A program made the translations under genes and the position numbers. The notes under the pieces were generated by a model. That model did not search any database. It had not been told where the DNA came from and saw only the letters and a list, made by a program, of their open reading frames with translations. A stretch of DNA of 64,000 bases from an uncultured Bacteroidales bacterium (GTDB taxonomy: Bacteria > Bacteroidota > Bacteroidia > Bacteroidales > WCHB1-69), in NCBI GenBank assembly GCA_937901455.1, contig CALDIA010000088.1:22394-86393 (forward strand), given 5' to 3'. Below are positions 44,895 through 55,661 of this stretch, one piece after another (the first letter of the stretch is position 1; every line of letters begins with the position of its first letter).

Positions 44895-45824
44895 ATGGAA
44901 AGAAAAATTGATGTCATCTCCATTTTGAAGACTATTCTCCGTATATTGCTCGGAGCCTTTTTCATCACTACGGCTATTATGAAACTGCTGTCGCTGGATA
45001 ATTTCGAGCTTTATATCTTCAGCTTCCGCATCTTCAACTTTGTGTGGAGCACGGTGGTGGCGCGTCTGGTCATCATGGCGGAAATGATTATCGGTTTTTT
45101 TCTCATTTTCAAAATACTGTACAGACCAACTTGGTGGAGCGCCATGCTGATGCTTGTAGGCTTTACGCTACTATTGGTCTATATCGTATTGTTCCGCAAT
45201 GACAGCAACTGTCACTGTATGGGCGATATTGTGGAATTGGATCCGCTATGGTCTATCGTCAAGAATGTGGTCACCATGCTACTGCTGCTGCTCGTCTATA
45301 AGGAGACTCCCTGGCAGTTCAAGGGCAAGAAGGCTGTCGCCATTGTGGGGGTGTGTGCGGCCGTACTCACCACCTTCGCGTTTTTTCCTCTTGATGATGT
45401 GTATGTTTTTTTCTCTAAAAGGCAGAACACGTACAATGAGCAATCTTTCCAATCCTTTATGAACGATTCGCTGATGATGGCCCAGCAATTGGATGACGGC
45501 CGTTACATCATGGGAGTACTCTCCTCAGGATGCCATTATTGCCTGCTTAGCGGTCAGAAACTCAGTACAATGCATGAGATTCATCAACTCGACACCAATA
45601 GGATAATATTGGCTATTTGGGGTAACAATGAATCCATCCAACGTTTTAAAGACACTACAAACACCGCCATGTTCCGGTATGTGACTGTTTCGCCGTTTCA
45701 AGCTGTGGAGTTAGTGAATGGCGCCTTCCCAACTTATCTGTTTATAGAGAATATGCAGGTGGTAAAGGTGGCAGACCTGCGTCAACTGACTGAGCGCGAT
45801 GTGGTAAATTTTCTTCAACATTAA
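44895..45824 (+). CDS. MauE/DoxX-like membrane protein with a thioredoxin-like C-terminal domain
   Basis: 309 residues from the ATG at 44895; earlier Met codons overlap the promoter or precede a non-membrane stretch. Four hydrophobic segments make the MauE/DoxX-type redox membrane domain, with a CHC pair (Cys106, Cys108 in DSNCHCMGD) in the place where MauE-like proteins have CxC. A fifth helix (VAIVGVCAAVLTTFAFF) leads to a periplasmic domain with GCHYC (Cys213, Cys216), the CxxC of thioredoxin-fold proteins. A thiol-disulfide relay from quinone or an electron donor to the periplasm is likely by analogy. The TetR-like gene follows by 11 bases. Confidence 0.78.
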   Translation: MERKIDVISILKTILRILLGAFFITTAIMKLLSLDNFELYIFSFRIFNFVWSTVVARLVIMAEMIIGFFLIFKILYRPTWWSAMLMLVGFTLLLVYIVLFRNDSNCHCMGDIVELDPLWSIVKNVVTMLLLLLVYKETPWQFKGKKAVAIVGVCAAVLTTFAFFPLDDVYVFFSKRQNTYNEQSFQSFMNDSLMMAQQLDDGRYIMGVLSSGCHYCLLSGQKLSTMHEIHQLDTNRIILAIWGNNESIQRFKDTTNTAMFRYVTVSPFQAVELVNGAFPTYLFIENMQVVKVADLRQLTERDVVNFLQH

Positions 45825-45835
45825 ACGGATTGAAG

Positions 45836-46420
45836 ATGACAAAGAATATAGCAAAGAGTAAAAGTTCCCGATATCAAAAGAAAATAGAGGAACTGTTTCA
45901 ACTATACAGGACTGAGGGTTTCGATATGTCGGTAGATGAGATGGCCGAGAAGTTGCATATTACCCGCAAAACCTTCTTCAACCGCTATACTTCGAAAGAT
46001 CACTCTGTCAAGTTGTCGTTTGATGTTTTGTCGCAGAAGGTACGCAATCATTTTCAAGAACGCATGGAAGATTGTAATAATGCTGTGGAAGCATTGGTGG
46101 TCTTTATGTGGGAGTTTAAGACATTTAAGTATGAGAGTGGCCATTTTTACGAATATGCCATCTCGAACCAGCTGCTTATGATGCCGGCGGCGCCTTTCCG
46201 GGTGCTGTTGATACATATTCTGCAAGATGGAATACGACACTATCAGGTCAATGAGAAACTTGATGTGCAGGGGTATGCCGAGTTTTACCTTTTCAATTTG
46301 TTCTATTACTTCGATGACCACGAGTTGACGAAAGAGAGGATTCGTTTTCTTCTGTCAGGAGCGCTGAATGAGCGGGGTATGGAACTCCTGGAGTTCGTGT
46401 TGGATAGTGTTGAGGAATAA
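45836..46420 (+). CDS. TetR/AcrR-like transcriptional regulator
   Basis: 194 residues from the ATG at 45836; a TTG two codons earlier is less likely. The N-terminal helix-turn-helix (SVDEMAEKLHITRKTFFNRY) is of the TetR kind (residues about 25-65). The C-terminal helices form a probable ligand and dimer domain with no clear family. It is 11 bases after the MauE-thioredoxin gene and ends at a bidirectional terminator. It may control that gene or the Cys-rich lipoprotein; no operator palindrome was found. Confidence 0.75.
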   Translation: MTKNIAKSKSSRYQKKIEELFQLYRTEGFDMSVDEMAEKLHITRKTFFNRYTSKDHSVKLSFDVLSQKVRNHFQERMEDCNNAVEALVVFMWEFKTFKYESGHFYEYAISNQLLMMPAAPFRVLLIHILQDGIRHYQVNEKLDVQGYAEFYLFNLFYYFDDHELTKERIRFLLSGALNERGMELLEFVLDSVEE

Positions 46421-46449
46421 AAAAAGCGCACCTTGGTGCGCTTTTTTTT
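46419..46449. terminator. Bidirectional terminator between the TetR-like gene and mutB
   Basis: Seven A, then GCGCACC-TT-GGTGCGC (7-bp stem), then eight T. It overlaps the TetR stop codon and lies next to the mutB stop at 46451. Confidence 0.9.
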
Positions 46450-46450
46450 G

Positions 46451-48598
<2,148 letters not shown>

Positions 48599-48627
48599 AA
48601 TCTAATCGCACTTTCTATTTGAAGGTG

Positions 48628-48635
48628 CAAAAATA
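48628..48635 (-). promoter_or_regulatory. Bacteroidota -7 box (TATTTTTG) for mutB
   Basis: TATTTTTGCACC on the minus strand, 29 bases before the mutB ATG. No cobalamin riboswitch is recognisable in the short leader. Confidence 0.6.
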
Positions 48636-48849
48636 ATAAAAATTATGGTACGATGTTTAGTGTTGTAACGTAAACCTTGTCAAAAAACTTAACTATTCAT
48701 ATAAAGTAAGTATTTCTGGGAAAATTTGGCTGTTAGACCTTAGCTTTTGGGGATAAGTTCAACCCTTCCCACACGGCTTCTGCGTTGCTTGTGCGGGGTT
48801 ATTGAGATTGTGTTTCTCTGGGATACGGCGGGGCCTGCCCACGCCTATT

Positions 48850-48859
48850 CCCCCCCCCC
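48850..48859. repeat. Run of ten C (poly-G on the minus strand)
   Basis: Ten consecutive C in the gap between the mutB promoter and the end of the upstream gene. It lies 22 bases past the stop codon at 48882. Such runs can slip; it is outside any gene seen. Confidence 0.8.
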
Positions 48860-48881
48860 TTATTTCCATAATTGCTTAACC

Positions 48882-49847
48882 TTACAAATATCTCCTCCTA
48901 ATCAGGTCGCAAAGTGAGAGATACGCCGTGGAAGTAGTGTCCCAGAAATGTTCTTTTTTCAGCATTTCCAAGCAGTTAAAGGCCTCGTCCATATTATGGC
49001 ACTGGTTTAACTTCTGGATGGCAGCGCTGAACTCTTCGCCCTTGTTGTTGAATAGTTCGCGGATGAAGGTGAACTTGTCGTTTACAGATATGGCCTTGGT
49101 GAGATCCACTACCTTTGATTGCTGGAACTGATTGGCGACGGAACGGTCTTCCGCTTTGCCGGCAAACAGGTCGTTGAGGGAGCGTTGGGTGCTTTCTACC
49201 TTTGGGGTGACAGGCTTGGGTCCCACTGGCTGGCTGGCTGGCTGTGGCTGTACGGGATCGGGCTTGCGCTCGGGAGCGACAGGCGTCACGGGCTCAGGAT
49301 TGACTTTCTCGGGTTGCCTCGGTGCTACAAATAGTAACTCGTCCTCATCGGGAGTGGTCTCCGCCACGGGAATCTCTTTTTTTTCGTCAAGGAGGTCCGA
49401 CATGAGGGTTTCGATATGCTCGTCCATTTCCTCCTTAGTTTCGGTTTCGGTGGTCTCGGGCAGGTCCATGGAGAAGAAAAGGTCCACATCGTCTTCCAGT
49501 CCCTGGCTCACTTTGTACTTCGGAGCTGGTTCCTCATCCTGCGCCGGATTGGCAGGGGGTGTGGCAGCTACCGGCTCTGGCGCGGATTCTTCTTGTTGAA
49601 CCTCTGGTGTGACCTCTGGCTCCGGAGTGTCGGGAAGGGACTCCGTAATGACCGGAGTGGACTCTTCCATTTCGGTAACGGGTTGTGTAGCCTCCGCAAT
49701 AACCTCCATGGTGGCTGTACGATGGTATAAGTAACGCAATTCATCCATGAATATATCTCTCTCTATCAAAGAAATAGGGGTGCTTTCCTGCAATAATTCC
49801 TGAAGGGATTTCAGCAAATCGTGCATCTGTTGATAAGTCGTCTGCAT
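48882..49847 (-). CDS. Bacteroidota-specific protein with acidic, proline-rich linker and conserved C-terminal domain
   Basis: 321 residues. The N-terminal 45 residues are helical (MQTTYQQMHDLLKSLQELLQES). The middle (about 50-215) is very rich in Pro, Glu, Val and Thr and is probably disordered. The last 100 or so residues form a compact helical domain: SLNDLFAGKAEDRSVANQ, VDLTKAISVNDKFTFIRELF, LNQCHNMDEAFNCLEML and DLIRRRYL. The same tail is common in uncharacterised Bacteroidetes proteins. No signal or membrane segment, so cytoplasmic. Function unknown. Confidence 0.7.
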   Translation of the reverse strand: MQTTYQQMHDLLKSLQELLQESTPISLIERDIFMDELRYLYHRTATMEVIAEATQPVTEMEESTPVITESLPDTPEPEVTPEVQQEESAPEPVAATPPANPAQDEEPAPKYKVSQGLEDDVDLFFSMDLPETTETETKEEMDEHIETLMSDLLDEKKEIPVAETTPDEDELLFVAPRQPEKVNPEPVTPVAPERKPDPVQPQPASQPVGPKPVTPKVESTQRSLNDLFAGKAEDRSVANQFQQSKVVDLTKAISVNDKFTFIRELFNNKGEEFSAAIQKLNQCHNMDEAFNCLEMLKKEHFWDTTSTAYLSLCDLIRRRYL

Positions 49848-49886
49848 TTTAAGGTAAGGTTTATGGTCTGATACAAGGTTTTTTTT

Positions 49887-49894
49887 TAATTTTG
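49887..49894 (+). promoter_or_regulatory. Bacteroidota -7 box (TAATTTTG) for tdk
   Basis: TAATTTTGCCG, 56 bases before the tdk ATG at 49950. Confidence 0.5.
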
Positions 49895-49912
49895 CCGTGC
49901 AAAAAAATCGGA

Positions 49913-49920
49913 CAAAAATA
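49913..49920 (-). promoter_or_regulatory. Bacteroidota -7 box (TATTTTTG) for the acidic-linker protein
   Basis: TATTTTTGTC on the minus strand, 66 bases before the ATG at 49847. Confidence 0.45.
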
Positions 49921-49949
49921 CAAAATTTCTTAATCGGTTTAAAGGCATA

Positions 49950-50534
49950 ATGTTTTTAGAAAACAAAGCAAATAGAAATAGCAAACGAGGCTGGATAGAG
50001 GTGATTTGCGGCTCGATGTTTTCCGGGAAAACGGAAGAGTTGCTGCGGCGTATTCGTCGGGCAGAGTTTGCTAACCAGCAGATTGAATTATTCAAGCCAG
50101 CCATCGATACACGCTACGATGAAGAGGCTGTGGTGTCGCACAATGAGTCCTCCCGCCTTTCTACCCCTGTGCACAATTCCTCCGAAATTCTTCTGTATGT
50201 GAATTTTGAAAGTGTGGAGGTGGTTGCCATTGATGAGATCCAGTTTTTTGACGATGGCATTGTCGATGTGTGCAATACCTTGGCCAATGCAGGCATTCGT
50301 GTGATTGTCAGTGGCTTGGATATGGACTACCAAGGCAATCCATTTGGTCCGATGCCCAAGCTGATGGCCATTGCCGAGTATGTTTCCAAACAGCATGCCA
50401 TCTGCACCCGGTGCGGTGACTTGGCCCAGTACTCCCACCGCATTGTACCTCAGGAAGGCCAAGTGCTCTTGGGTGAGAAAGATTCTTATGAACCACTTTG
50501 CCGCCACTGTTTCAACGAAGTGAACAAACAATAA
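49950..50534 (+). CDS. tdk: Thymidine kinase
   Basis: 194 residues, the type II (bacterial/TK1) kinase that phosphorylates thymidine for salvage. The P-loop is [17 protein letters not shown], the Walker [13 protein letters not shown], and the lasso and zinc motif contain CTRC and CRHC. It is followed 33 bases later by pta, so the two may share a transcript. Confidence 0.95.
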   Translation: MFLENKANRNSKRGWIEVICGSMFSGKTEELLRRIRRAEFANQQIELFKPAIDTRYDEEAVVSHNESSRLSTPVHNSSEILLYVNFESVEVVAIDEIQFFDDGIVDVCNTLANAGIRVIVSGLDMDYQGNPFGPMPKLMAIAEYVSKQHAICTRCGDLAQYSHRIVPQEGQVLLGEKDSYEPLCRHCFNEVNKQ

Positions 50535-50567
50535 CATAATTATATCATTTTTAACTTAATACGTATT

Positions 50568-51575
50568 ATGAATTTGATTGACAAGATTAAGGAAAATGCC
50601 ATTAAGGCCAATAAGCGTATCGTACTGGCCGAGGGCGAAGAAGAAAGAAACTTGAAGGCCGCCGACATTATTTTAGAGAAAGGTTATGCCCGCATTGTGC
50701 TGTTGGGCAACAAGGCCAATATAGAGGCAAAGGCCGCTGAGTGGGGGCTGCAGCATATTGGCAAAGCGGAGGTCATTGACCCGCTGAACAACCCTAAGAA
50801 GGAATTCTACGCTGAGATGCTCTGCGAAATTCGTAAAAAGAAAGGCATGACTATGGATGAGGCGCTCCGTTTGGTGGAGGATCCCCTCTATTTAGCTACT
50901 CTTTTGATTAAAAATGGGGATGCTGATGGTGAAGTGACGGGTGCCGAGCACGCCACTGGGGATGTGCTCCGTCCTGCCTTCCAAATTGTGAAGACCCTGC
51001 CCGGCATCTCTGTTGTGTCAGGAGCCTTCATTATGTGTTTCCCAGATAAAAAGTGGGGTGATGATGGTATTATGGTTTTTGCCGACTGTGCCGCCGACCC
51101 GAACACTGACGAGAACAAGCTGGCTCAGATTGCAGTGGTTACAGCCAAGACCGCCCGGACCATTGCTGGCATTGAGCCACGTGTGGCAATGTTGAGTTTC
51201 TCTACCAAGGGCTCTGCCAAGCATGAGTTGGTTGATAAGGTGGTGAACGCCACCCGCATTGCCAAGGAGATGGATCCCAATCTCGTCATTGACGGCGATT
51301 TGCAGGCTGATGCGGCCATTGTGCCCTCTGTTGGGGCTAAAAAGGCTCCAGGAAGCCCTGTGGCCGGCAAGGCTAATGTGCTGGTGTTCCCGTCTCTTGA
51401 AGTCGGCAATATTGCCTATAAGTTGGTACAGCGCATGGCAGGTGCAGACGCTATCGGACCAGTGATGCAAGGTATGGCCGCTCCAATCAACGACCTCTCC
51501 CGCGGATGTTCTGTGGAGGATATCGTGAGCCTTGTGGCTATCACCGCTTGTCAAGCTGCTGGCGACACCTTCTAA
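50568..51575 (+). CDS. pta: Phosphate acetyltransferase
   Basis: 335 residues, the short single-domain form. It makes acetyl phosphate from acetyl-CoA in acetate fermentation. Signatures are IVLAEGEEERNLKAADII, GEVTGAEHATGDVLRPA, IMCFPDKKWGDDGIMVFADC, STKGSAKHELVDKV, DGDLQADAAIVPSVGAKK and ANVLVFPSLEVGNIAYKL. ackA, often next door, is absent from the window. A terminator follows. Confidence 0.95.
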   Translation: MNLIDKIKENAIKANKRIVLAEGEEERNLKAADIILEKGYARIVLLGNKANIEAKAAEWGLQHIGKAEVIDPLNNPKKEFYAEMLCEIRKKKGMTMDEALRLVEDPLYLATLLIKNGDADGEVTGAEHATGDVLRPAFQIVKTLPGISVVSGAFIMCFPDKKWGDDGIMVFADCAADPNTDENKLAQIAVVTAKTARTIAGIEPRVAMLSFSTKGSAKHELVDKVVNATRIAKEMDPNLVIDGDLQADAAIVPSVGAKKAPGSPVAGKANVLVFPSLEVGNIAYKLVQRMAGADAIGPVMQGMAAPINDLSRGCSVEDIVSLVAITACQAAGDTF

Positions 51576-51598
51576 TCCGAAGCCAAATCGAATATGAC

Positions 51599-51635
51599 AG
51601 AGCGCATGAGGCCTTCCGTCTTGTGCGCTCTTTTT
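51599..51635 (+). terminator. Terminator after pta
   Basis: AGAGCGCA pairs with TGCGCTCT (8 bp) around a 17-nt loop, followed by a run of five T (51631-51635). Confidence 0.7.
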
Positions 51636-51651
51636 ATGTCAAGCAGTCATG

Positions 51652-53736
51652 TTAGTACTGGAAATAGACTTTCATGCGGAAACTGGTGCCCTGCATGGGG
51701 TAGTTGCGTACCACCTCATAGTTCTTGTCAGAAAGGTTCAAGAGCTCCACTTTGAGTCCCAGCGTGCATTCGTCAATCTTGGTCTCGTATTGCACCGCTA
51801 AGCTATGGTCTGCATAGCCGGCCACTTCATTTTCAGGAATGTTTTCCCCCAAGGCGTAGCGTTTGCCACTGAGCATCACGGCATACGAGATGCAGACCTT
51901 GGCAATCTGCGCAGTGGTCGATATGGACCCTGCCCAGCGCGGGGTGTATGGAATCTGATGGTTGTAGGTGGCATATCCCGGGTCGGTGCGGTCAACGGCA
52001 TACTGATAGGTGCAGTTTGCGTTGAGCATGATGTGATGATGCTGGTGGATGGTGAAAACCCCGCGTAGATTTATTTCAGCCCCGGCAATGTGCACCCGTC
52101 CGTAATTAATCATGCTCCAAGAGAATAAATTGCGGGTGGGGAAGGCCACAATTTTGTCCCGCACAATATTATAGTAACCATCAATCGAAGCCGCCATGCT
52201 GAAACAACCATTCCATAGCTTGGGGGTCTCGCCAGTGAAGCCGAGGTCCCATTGCCATGTCTTCTCCGGTTGTAAATTCAGATTGCCCACTTCCCGGTAA
52301 TAGAGATCGTTGAAGGTGGGCATTCGGAAGATGTCCTTGAAGAAAGCCCTCACCCGGAAGTGTTTGTGCGCCTGCACCGATAAGCTCAAGGCGGGAGAGA
52401 GATGCACGAAGGTACTTCCTAAGGTTGTGTCTTGCGCCATGTTGTTGACCGTAGTGAGGAGTAAATTGCCATTGACAGCCCACCGACGGTCTTGGTATCT
52501 GGCGGTCAGAGCGGTCATCGAAGTGAAACGGGCGGGGTGTTGGTAGTCTATGTTGTCAGACTCCAATTGATTGTAAAACAAGTCGTTGGCAAGACCAAGG
52601 AAAAGGTCGCGGCCTCGCGGGACGTAAACGATTTTTTTATGCAAAGGTGCAAAGCATACGGCATTGGAGATGTAACCCTCATACTGCTGGTAGGTGTTGT
52701 CTAAGCGATGCGCCTCGTTTAGATATTCGGGGTCCAGATAGTGGGTGTAGTCGTAGTTGAATTTGGCATTGAGCAGATAACTCCACTTGCGGTTGAAAAT
52801 CTTCCGATAGTTCATTTGTCCGAATCCGTTGTGGTTGTCGAGGCGTTGGGAGGCGTTGAGATTGTACAGGATAGTAGCGTTGGGCAGTCCTCGATGCGAA
52901 TCGTAGTAATAGCCCTTAAAGGAGAGTTGCTCGCCCTGTCTGAGCTGCACCAGAACATTGGCTTCGGTATTGAAGGTGGCGATGTCGGTGTTTTGCCGTT
53001 TCTCCAAGGATACACTATCGCGCACGCCCCCGTAGTGCAGCGTGTAAAGGTAGTCGCCCTTCGACTGTAGATAAGAGGCGTTCAGATTCCAGATCAAGAA
53101 GCGATGCTCGTATTTGCGGCTCTTGATGAGATGAGTGCATTGTATTAATGGCGAAACCATGCCGTATGACCCGAAGGTGATGGCTGTTTTAAGGTGCAGG
53201 GGTTTGTCGGGTAGGGTCTGGAAGGTGCGCAAGCGGATGAGATTGCTGTAGGAGTGCGCTCGTGCGGGCAGGAGGACACTCTCATCTGTGCCTACGGTCA
53301 GCTCAACGGAGGAGATGTTGTCAAGGGAAAGTTTCCCCAAGTCGATTTGCCCGGTTTGGCAGTCGGTGATGGGGATTCCATCGTAAAGCATACCGGTGTG
53401 TTGTGACCCAAGGCCGCGCACGGAAATGGTTTTCAACCCCCCAATGCCTCCATAGTCTTTGATGACCACCCCTGACAAGTACTTTAGGGCATCTGATAAC
53501 TGGAGGGTGGGCAGATGCTGGATTTGCAGGGCTGAGAGCGACTGTACCGCGGCTGCTGAAGGCCTTGCCAAGGAGGTACCGGAACCATTATCAGTGATGT
53601 CCACCACCTGCAACTGCATGGATTGAGTGCTGTCGCGTTGCGCTACCCCAACCATCATTGAGCCTAAAGACAGCAGACAGAAAGCCATGCATACGCGGAG
53701 AAGATGCCTGATGGTCGCATGAGTGATATGTGGCAT
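51652..53736 (-). CDS. TonB-dependent outer membrane receptor
   Basis: 694 residues from the ATG at 53736; a GTG five codons earlier overlaps the neighbouring stop. A signal peptide (VCMAFCLLSLGSMMVGVAQ) is followed by a plug domain (QLSDALKYLSGVVIKDYGGIG, ISVRGLGSQHTGMLYDGIPI) and a 22-strand barrel ending in an aromatic residue (MKVYFQY). There is no N-terminal carboxypeptidase-like domain and no SusD partner, so it is closer to BtuB/siderophore-type receptors than to SusC. The substrate is unknown; cobalamin would fit the B12 enzyme at 46.5 kb but is a guess. It follows the mannose-1-phosphate guanylyltransferase gene directly. Confidence 0.88.
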   Translation of the reverse strand: MPHITHATIRHLLRVCMAFCLLSLGSMMVGVAQRDSTQSMQLQVVDITDNGSGTSLARPSAAAVQSLSALQIQHLPTLQLSDALKYLSGVVIKDYGGIGGLKTISVRGLGSQHTGMLYDGIPITDCQTGQIDLGKLSLDNISSVELTVGTDESVLLPARAHSYSNLIRLRTFQTLPDKPLHLKTAITFGSYGMVSPLIQCTHLIKSRKYEHRFLIWNLNASYLQSKGDYLYTLHYGGVRDSVSLEKRQNTDIATFNTEANVLVQLRQGEQLSFKGYYYDSHRGLPNATILYNLNASQRLDNHNGFGQMNYRKIFNRKWSYLLNAKFNYDYTHYLDPEYLNEAHRLDNTYQQYEGYISNAVCFAPLHKKIVYVPRGRDLFLGLANDLFYNQLESDNIDYQHPARFTSMTALTARYQDRRWAVNGNLLLTTVNNMAQDTTLGSTFVHLSPALSLSVQAHKHFRVRAFFKDIFRMPTFNDLYYREVGNLNLQPEKTWQWDLGFTGETPKLWNGCFSMAASIDGYYNIVRDKIVAFPTRNLFSWSMINYGRVHIAGAEINLRGVFTIHQHHHIMLNANCTYQYAVDRTDPGYATYNHQIPYTPRWAGSISTTAQIAKVCISYAVMLSGKRYALGENIPENEVAGYADHSLAVQYETKIDECTLGLKVELLNLSDKNYEVVRNYPMQGTSFRMKVYFQY

Positions 53737-53750
53737 TCCCGTAGCCACCA

Positions 53751-54845
53751 CTATACGTATTTGTTGCCGAAGTCGGTTTGTACATCAGTCACAAACTGGC
53801 GGATTTGCTGTTCATCGGATTTTTTGCAGATCAGCAGTACATCGTCGGTCTCCACCACGATATAGTCTTCCAAGCCTTGGATGACTGCCACCTTTTTGTC
53901 GCTCATCTGTATGATGCACTTGGAGGTGTCGTAAAGCCGTACTCGCGGTCCTTTCACGCTGTTTTGGTGTTCGTCCTTTTTGCTTAACTCATGCAGTGAG
54001 CCCCAGGTACCCAGGTCAGACCAGCCGAAGTCAGCGGCATAAACCCTGACGTTGGTGGCCTTCTCCATAATGCCGTAGTCGATGGAGATATTTCGGCAAA
54101 CCTGGTAAATTCTGTTGATAAAAGCCTCCTCTTCGGGTGTGTTGTAGATGCTGTTGCCCTCCTTGAAAAGGTTGTCCACATCGGGCAGGAACTGCTCAAA
54201 GCATTGTTGGATGACTGGCAATGACCACATGAAGATGCCGGCATTCCAAAGAAAATCGCCACTCTCAATGAAGCTCTTGGCCATCTCTAACTCCGGCTTT
54301 TCTGTAAAAGTTTTTACTTCATAAATGGCGTTGTTCTTCGCATATACCTTTTCTTCATTATATTGGATATAGCCGTATCCAGTGTTGGGCGATGAGGGTC
54401 GTATGCCTATGGTTAGCAGGCACTTGTCTTCGGTTACAGCCTGCATTCCCTTCATGATAACATCCTTGAAGATATCTTCTTTGAGAATGAGATGGTCGGA
54501 GGGGGCTACTACGATGGTAGCGTTGGGGTTTTTGCTTTGGATCTTATAGTTGGCATATGCGATGCAAGGGGCAGTGTTGCGGCGATAGGGCTCCAATAGG
54601 ATGCGGTCTTCGCTCACAAGCGGCAACTGCTCCTGTACGAGATGCTTATAAGCTTTACTGGTTACAATGTAAATGTTCTCGGGCGGGCAGACTTGTACGA
54701 AGCGGTTGAAAGTTTTCTGTATCATGGTGCTGCCATCTCCAAAGATGTCCAGAAATTGCTTGGGCCGAGAGCTGGAACTCATGGGCCAGAAGCGGGCTCC
54801 GATGCCGCCAGCCATGATGACACAATAGTAATTTGGGTTGAGCAT
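53751..54845 (-). CDS. manC: Mannose-1-phosphate guanylyltransferase
   Basis: 364 residues. It makes GDP-mannose from mannose-1-phosphate and GTP, the precursor for mannose, fucose and related sugars in surface glycans. The nucleotide-binding start is VIMAGGIGARFWPMSSSSRPKQFLDI, followed by APSDHLI, TGYGYIQ and FTEKPELEMA. It lacks the C-terminal isomerase domain of bifunctional ManC enzymes (about 470 aa). The gene is followed 14 bases later by the receptor gene. Confidence 0.93.
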   Translation of the reverse strand: MLNPNYYCVIMAGGIGARFWPMSSSSRPKQFLDIFGDGSTMIQKTFNRFVQVCPPENIYIVTSKAYKHLVQEQLPLVSEDRILLEPYRRNTAPCIAYANYKIQSKNPNATIVVAPSDHLILKEDIFKDVIMKGMQAVTEDKCLLTIGIRPSSPNTGYGYIQYNEEKVYAKNNAIYEVKTFTEKPELEMAKSFIESGDFLWNAGIFMWSLPVIQQCFEQFLPDVDNLFKEGNSIYNTPEEEAFINRIYQVCRNISIDYGIMEKATNVRVYAADFGWSDLGTWGSLHELSKKDEHQNSVKGPRVRLYDTSKCIIQMSDKKVAVIQGLEDYIVVETDDVLLICKKSDEQQIRQFVTDVQTDFGNKYV

Positions 54846-54941
54846 GATTTTTTATAACTCGTTCAACAATAACATGATAACGTCCACTATCAGAATATAG
54901 CGAGGCGTTGTATTTTCTTGCAAACATTAAATTTGCCGCTG

Positions 54942-54949
54942 CAAAAGTA
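54942..54949 (-). promoter_or_regulatory. Bacteroidota -7 box (TACTTTTG) for manC
   Basis: TACTTTTGCAGC on the minus strand, 96 bases before the manC ATG. Confidence 0.45.
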
Positions 54950-55010
54950 CTCAAAAAAAATGACAACCTGAATAGAAATTTAAAAGTCTTACAGTTTAAA
55001 TCCACCCTGC

Positions 55011-55643
55011 TCACCTTAGCCGCACCCCAATTGTAAGGTTGAGTTGGGACCACACCACCTCATAACCCAAGGCCGCATATACACTTTGACGGTCCCTGAA
55101 ACGGTATTGTACCCCTGCTGAAATATTCCACCCCATTCGATAAGACCAATCTCTGTCCTCATGAAAAGATGACTGAAGGCCTCTTGCAGAAATACCGAGA
55201 GGTGAGAAATCCATCATTAACAATGGACTCCATCTGTAGTTTTTTAATACGGTGTACTTTAAATTCAAACCTAACGAAAAATCAAGAAAGTAGATGTTAG
55301 GGTAAGGCACTGCAATCCAAGGATAGATTCTCCGAAAGTTTGGTCCATCTGCATATCCCTTTCTGAAATCAAGCCCCAATTCTAAAGCCAATGACAAATG
55401 AGGATTAAACTGAATGCCTTGCAATTCGCGGATACCGACACTCCAAATTTTGTTGAAAGGAGCCATGATGTCTTTATTGTCGTACTTGATGAATTCATCG
55501 TAGCCATCCAACAAAGAATAGCCTCCATTGATTTCAATAGAATGATAATATTGCATTTTTCGTTTTTGCCCGACATCCAAAGACTGTGCATTTAATGACG
55601 CCATTAAGATTATTATCCCGATAGTATTAAATATTTTTTTCAT
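55011..55643 (-). CDS. Outer-membrane beta-barrel-like protein
   Basis: 210 residues from the ATG at 55643, since two codons earlier is only a TTG. A signal peptide (MKKIFNTIGIIILMASLNAQ) precedes a series of alternating amphipathic strands: SIEINGGYSLL, LSLALELGLDFRKGY, FLDFSLGLNLKYTV, YRMGWNISAGVQYRF and the final LNLTIGVRLR. This is typical of small outer-membrane barrels of about 8-10 strands. It is 18 bases after the PKD lipoprotein gene, so they form a pair. The region is more AT-rich than its surroundings. No specific family is recognised. Confidence 0.65.
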   Translation of the reverse strand: MKKIFNTIGIIILMASLNAQSLDVGQKRKMQYYHSIEINGGYSLLDGYDEFIKYDNKDIMAPFNKIWSVGIRELQGIQFNPHLSLALELGLDFRKGYADGPNFRRIYPWIAVPYPNIYFLDFSLGLNLKYTVLKNYRWSPLLMMDFSPLGISARGLQSSFHEDRDWSYRMGWNISAGVQYRFRDRQSVYAALGYEVVWSQLNLTIGVRLR

Positions 55644-55661
55644 AATCAATTTTTTTAATCG

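Noticed and set aside
54846..55010. Search for a riboswitch before manC
   Set aside because: Apart from a TACTTTTG promoter box there is only AT-rich sequence with no recognisable aptamer pattern.
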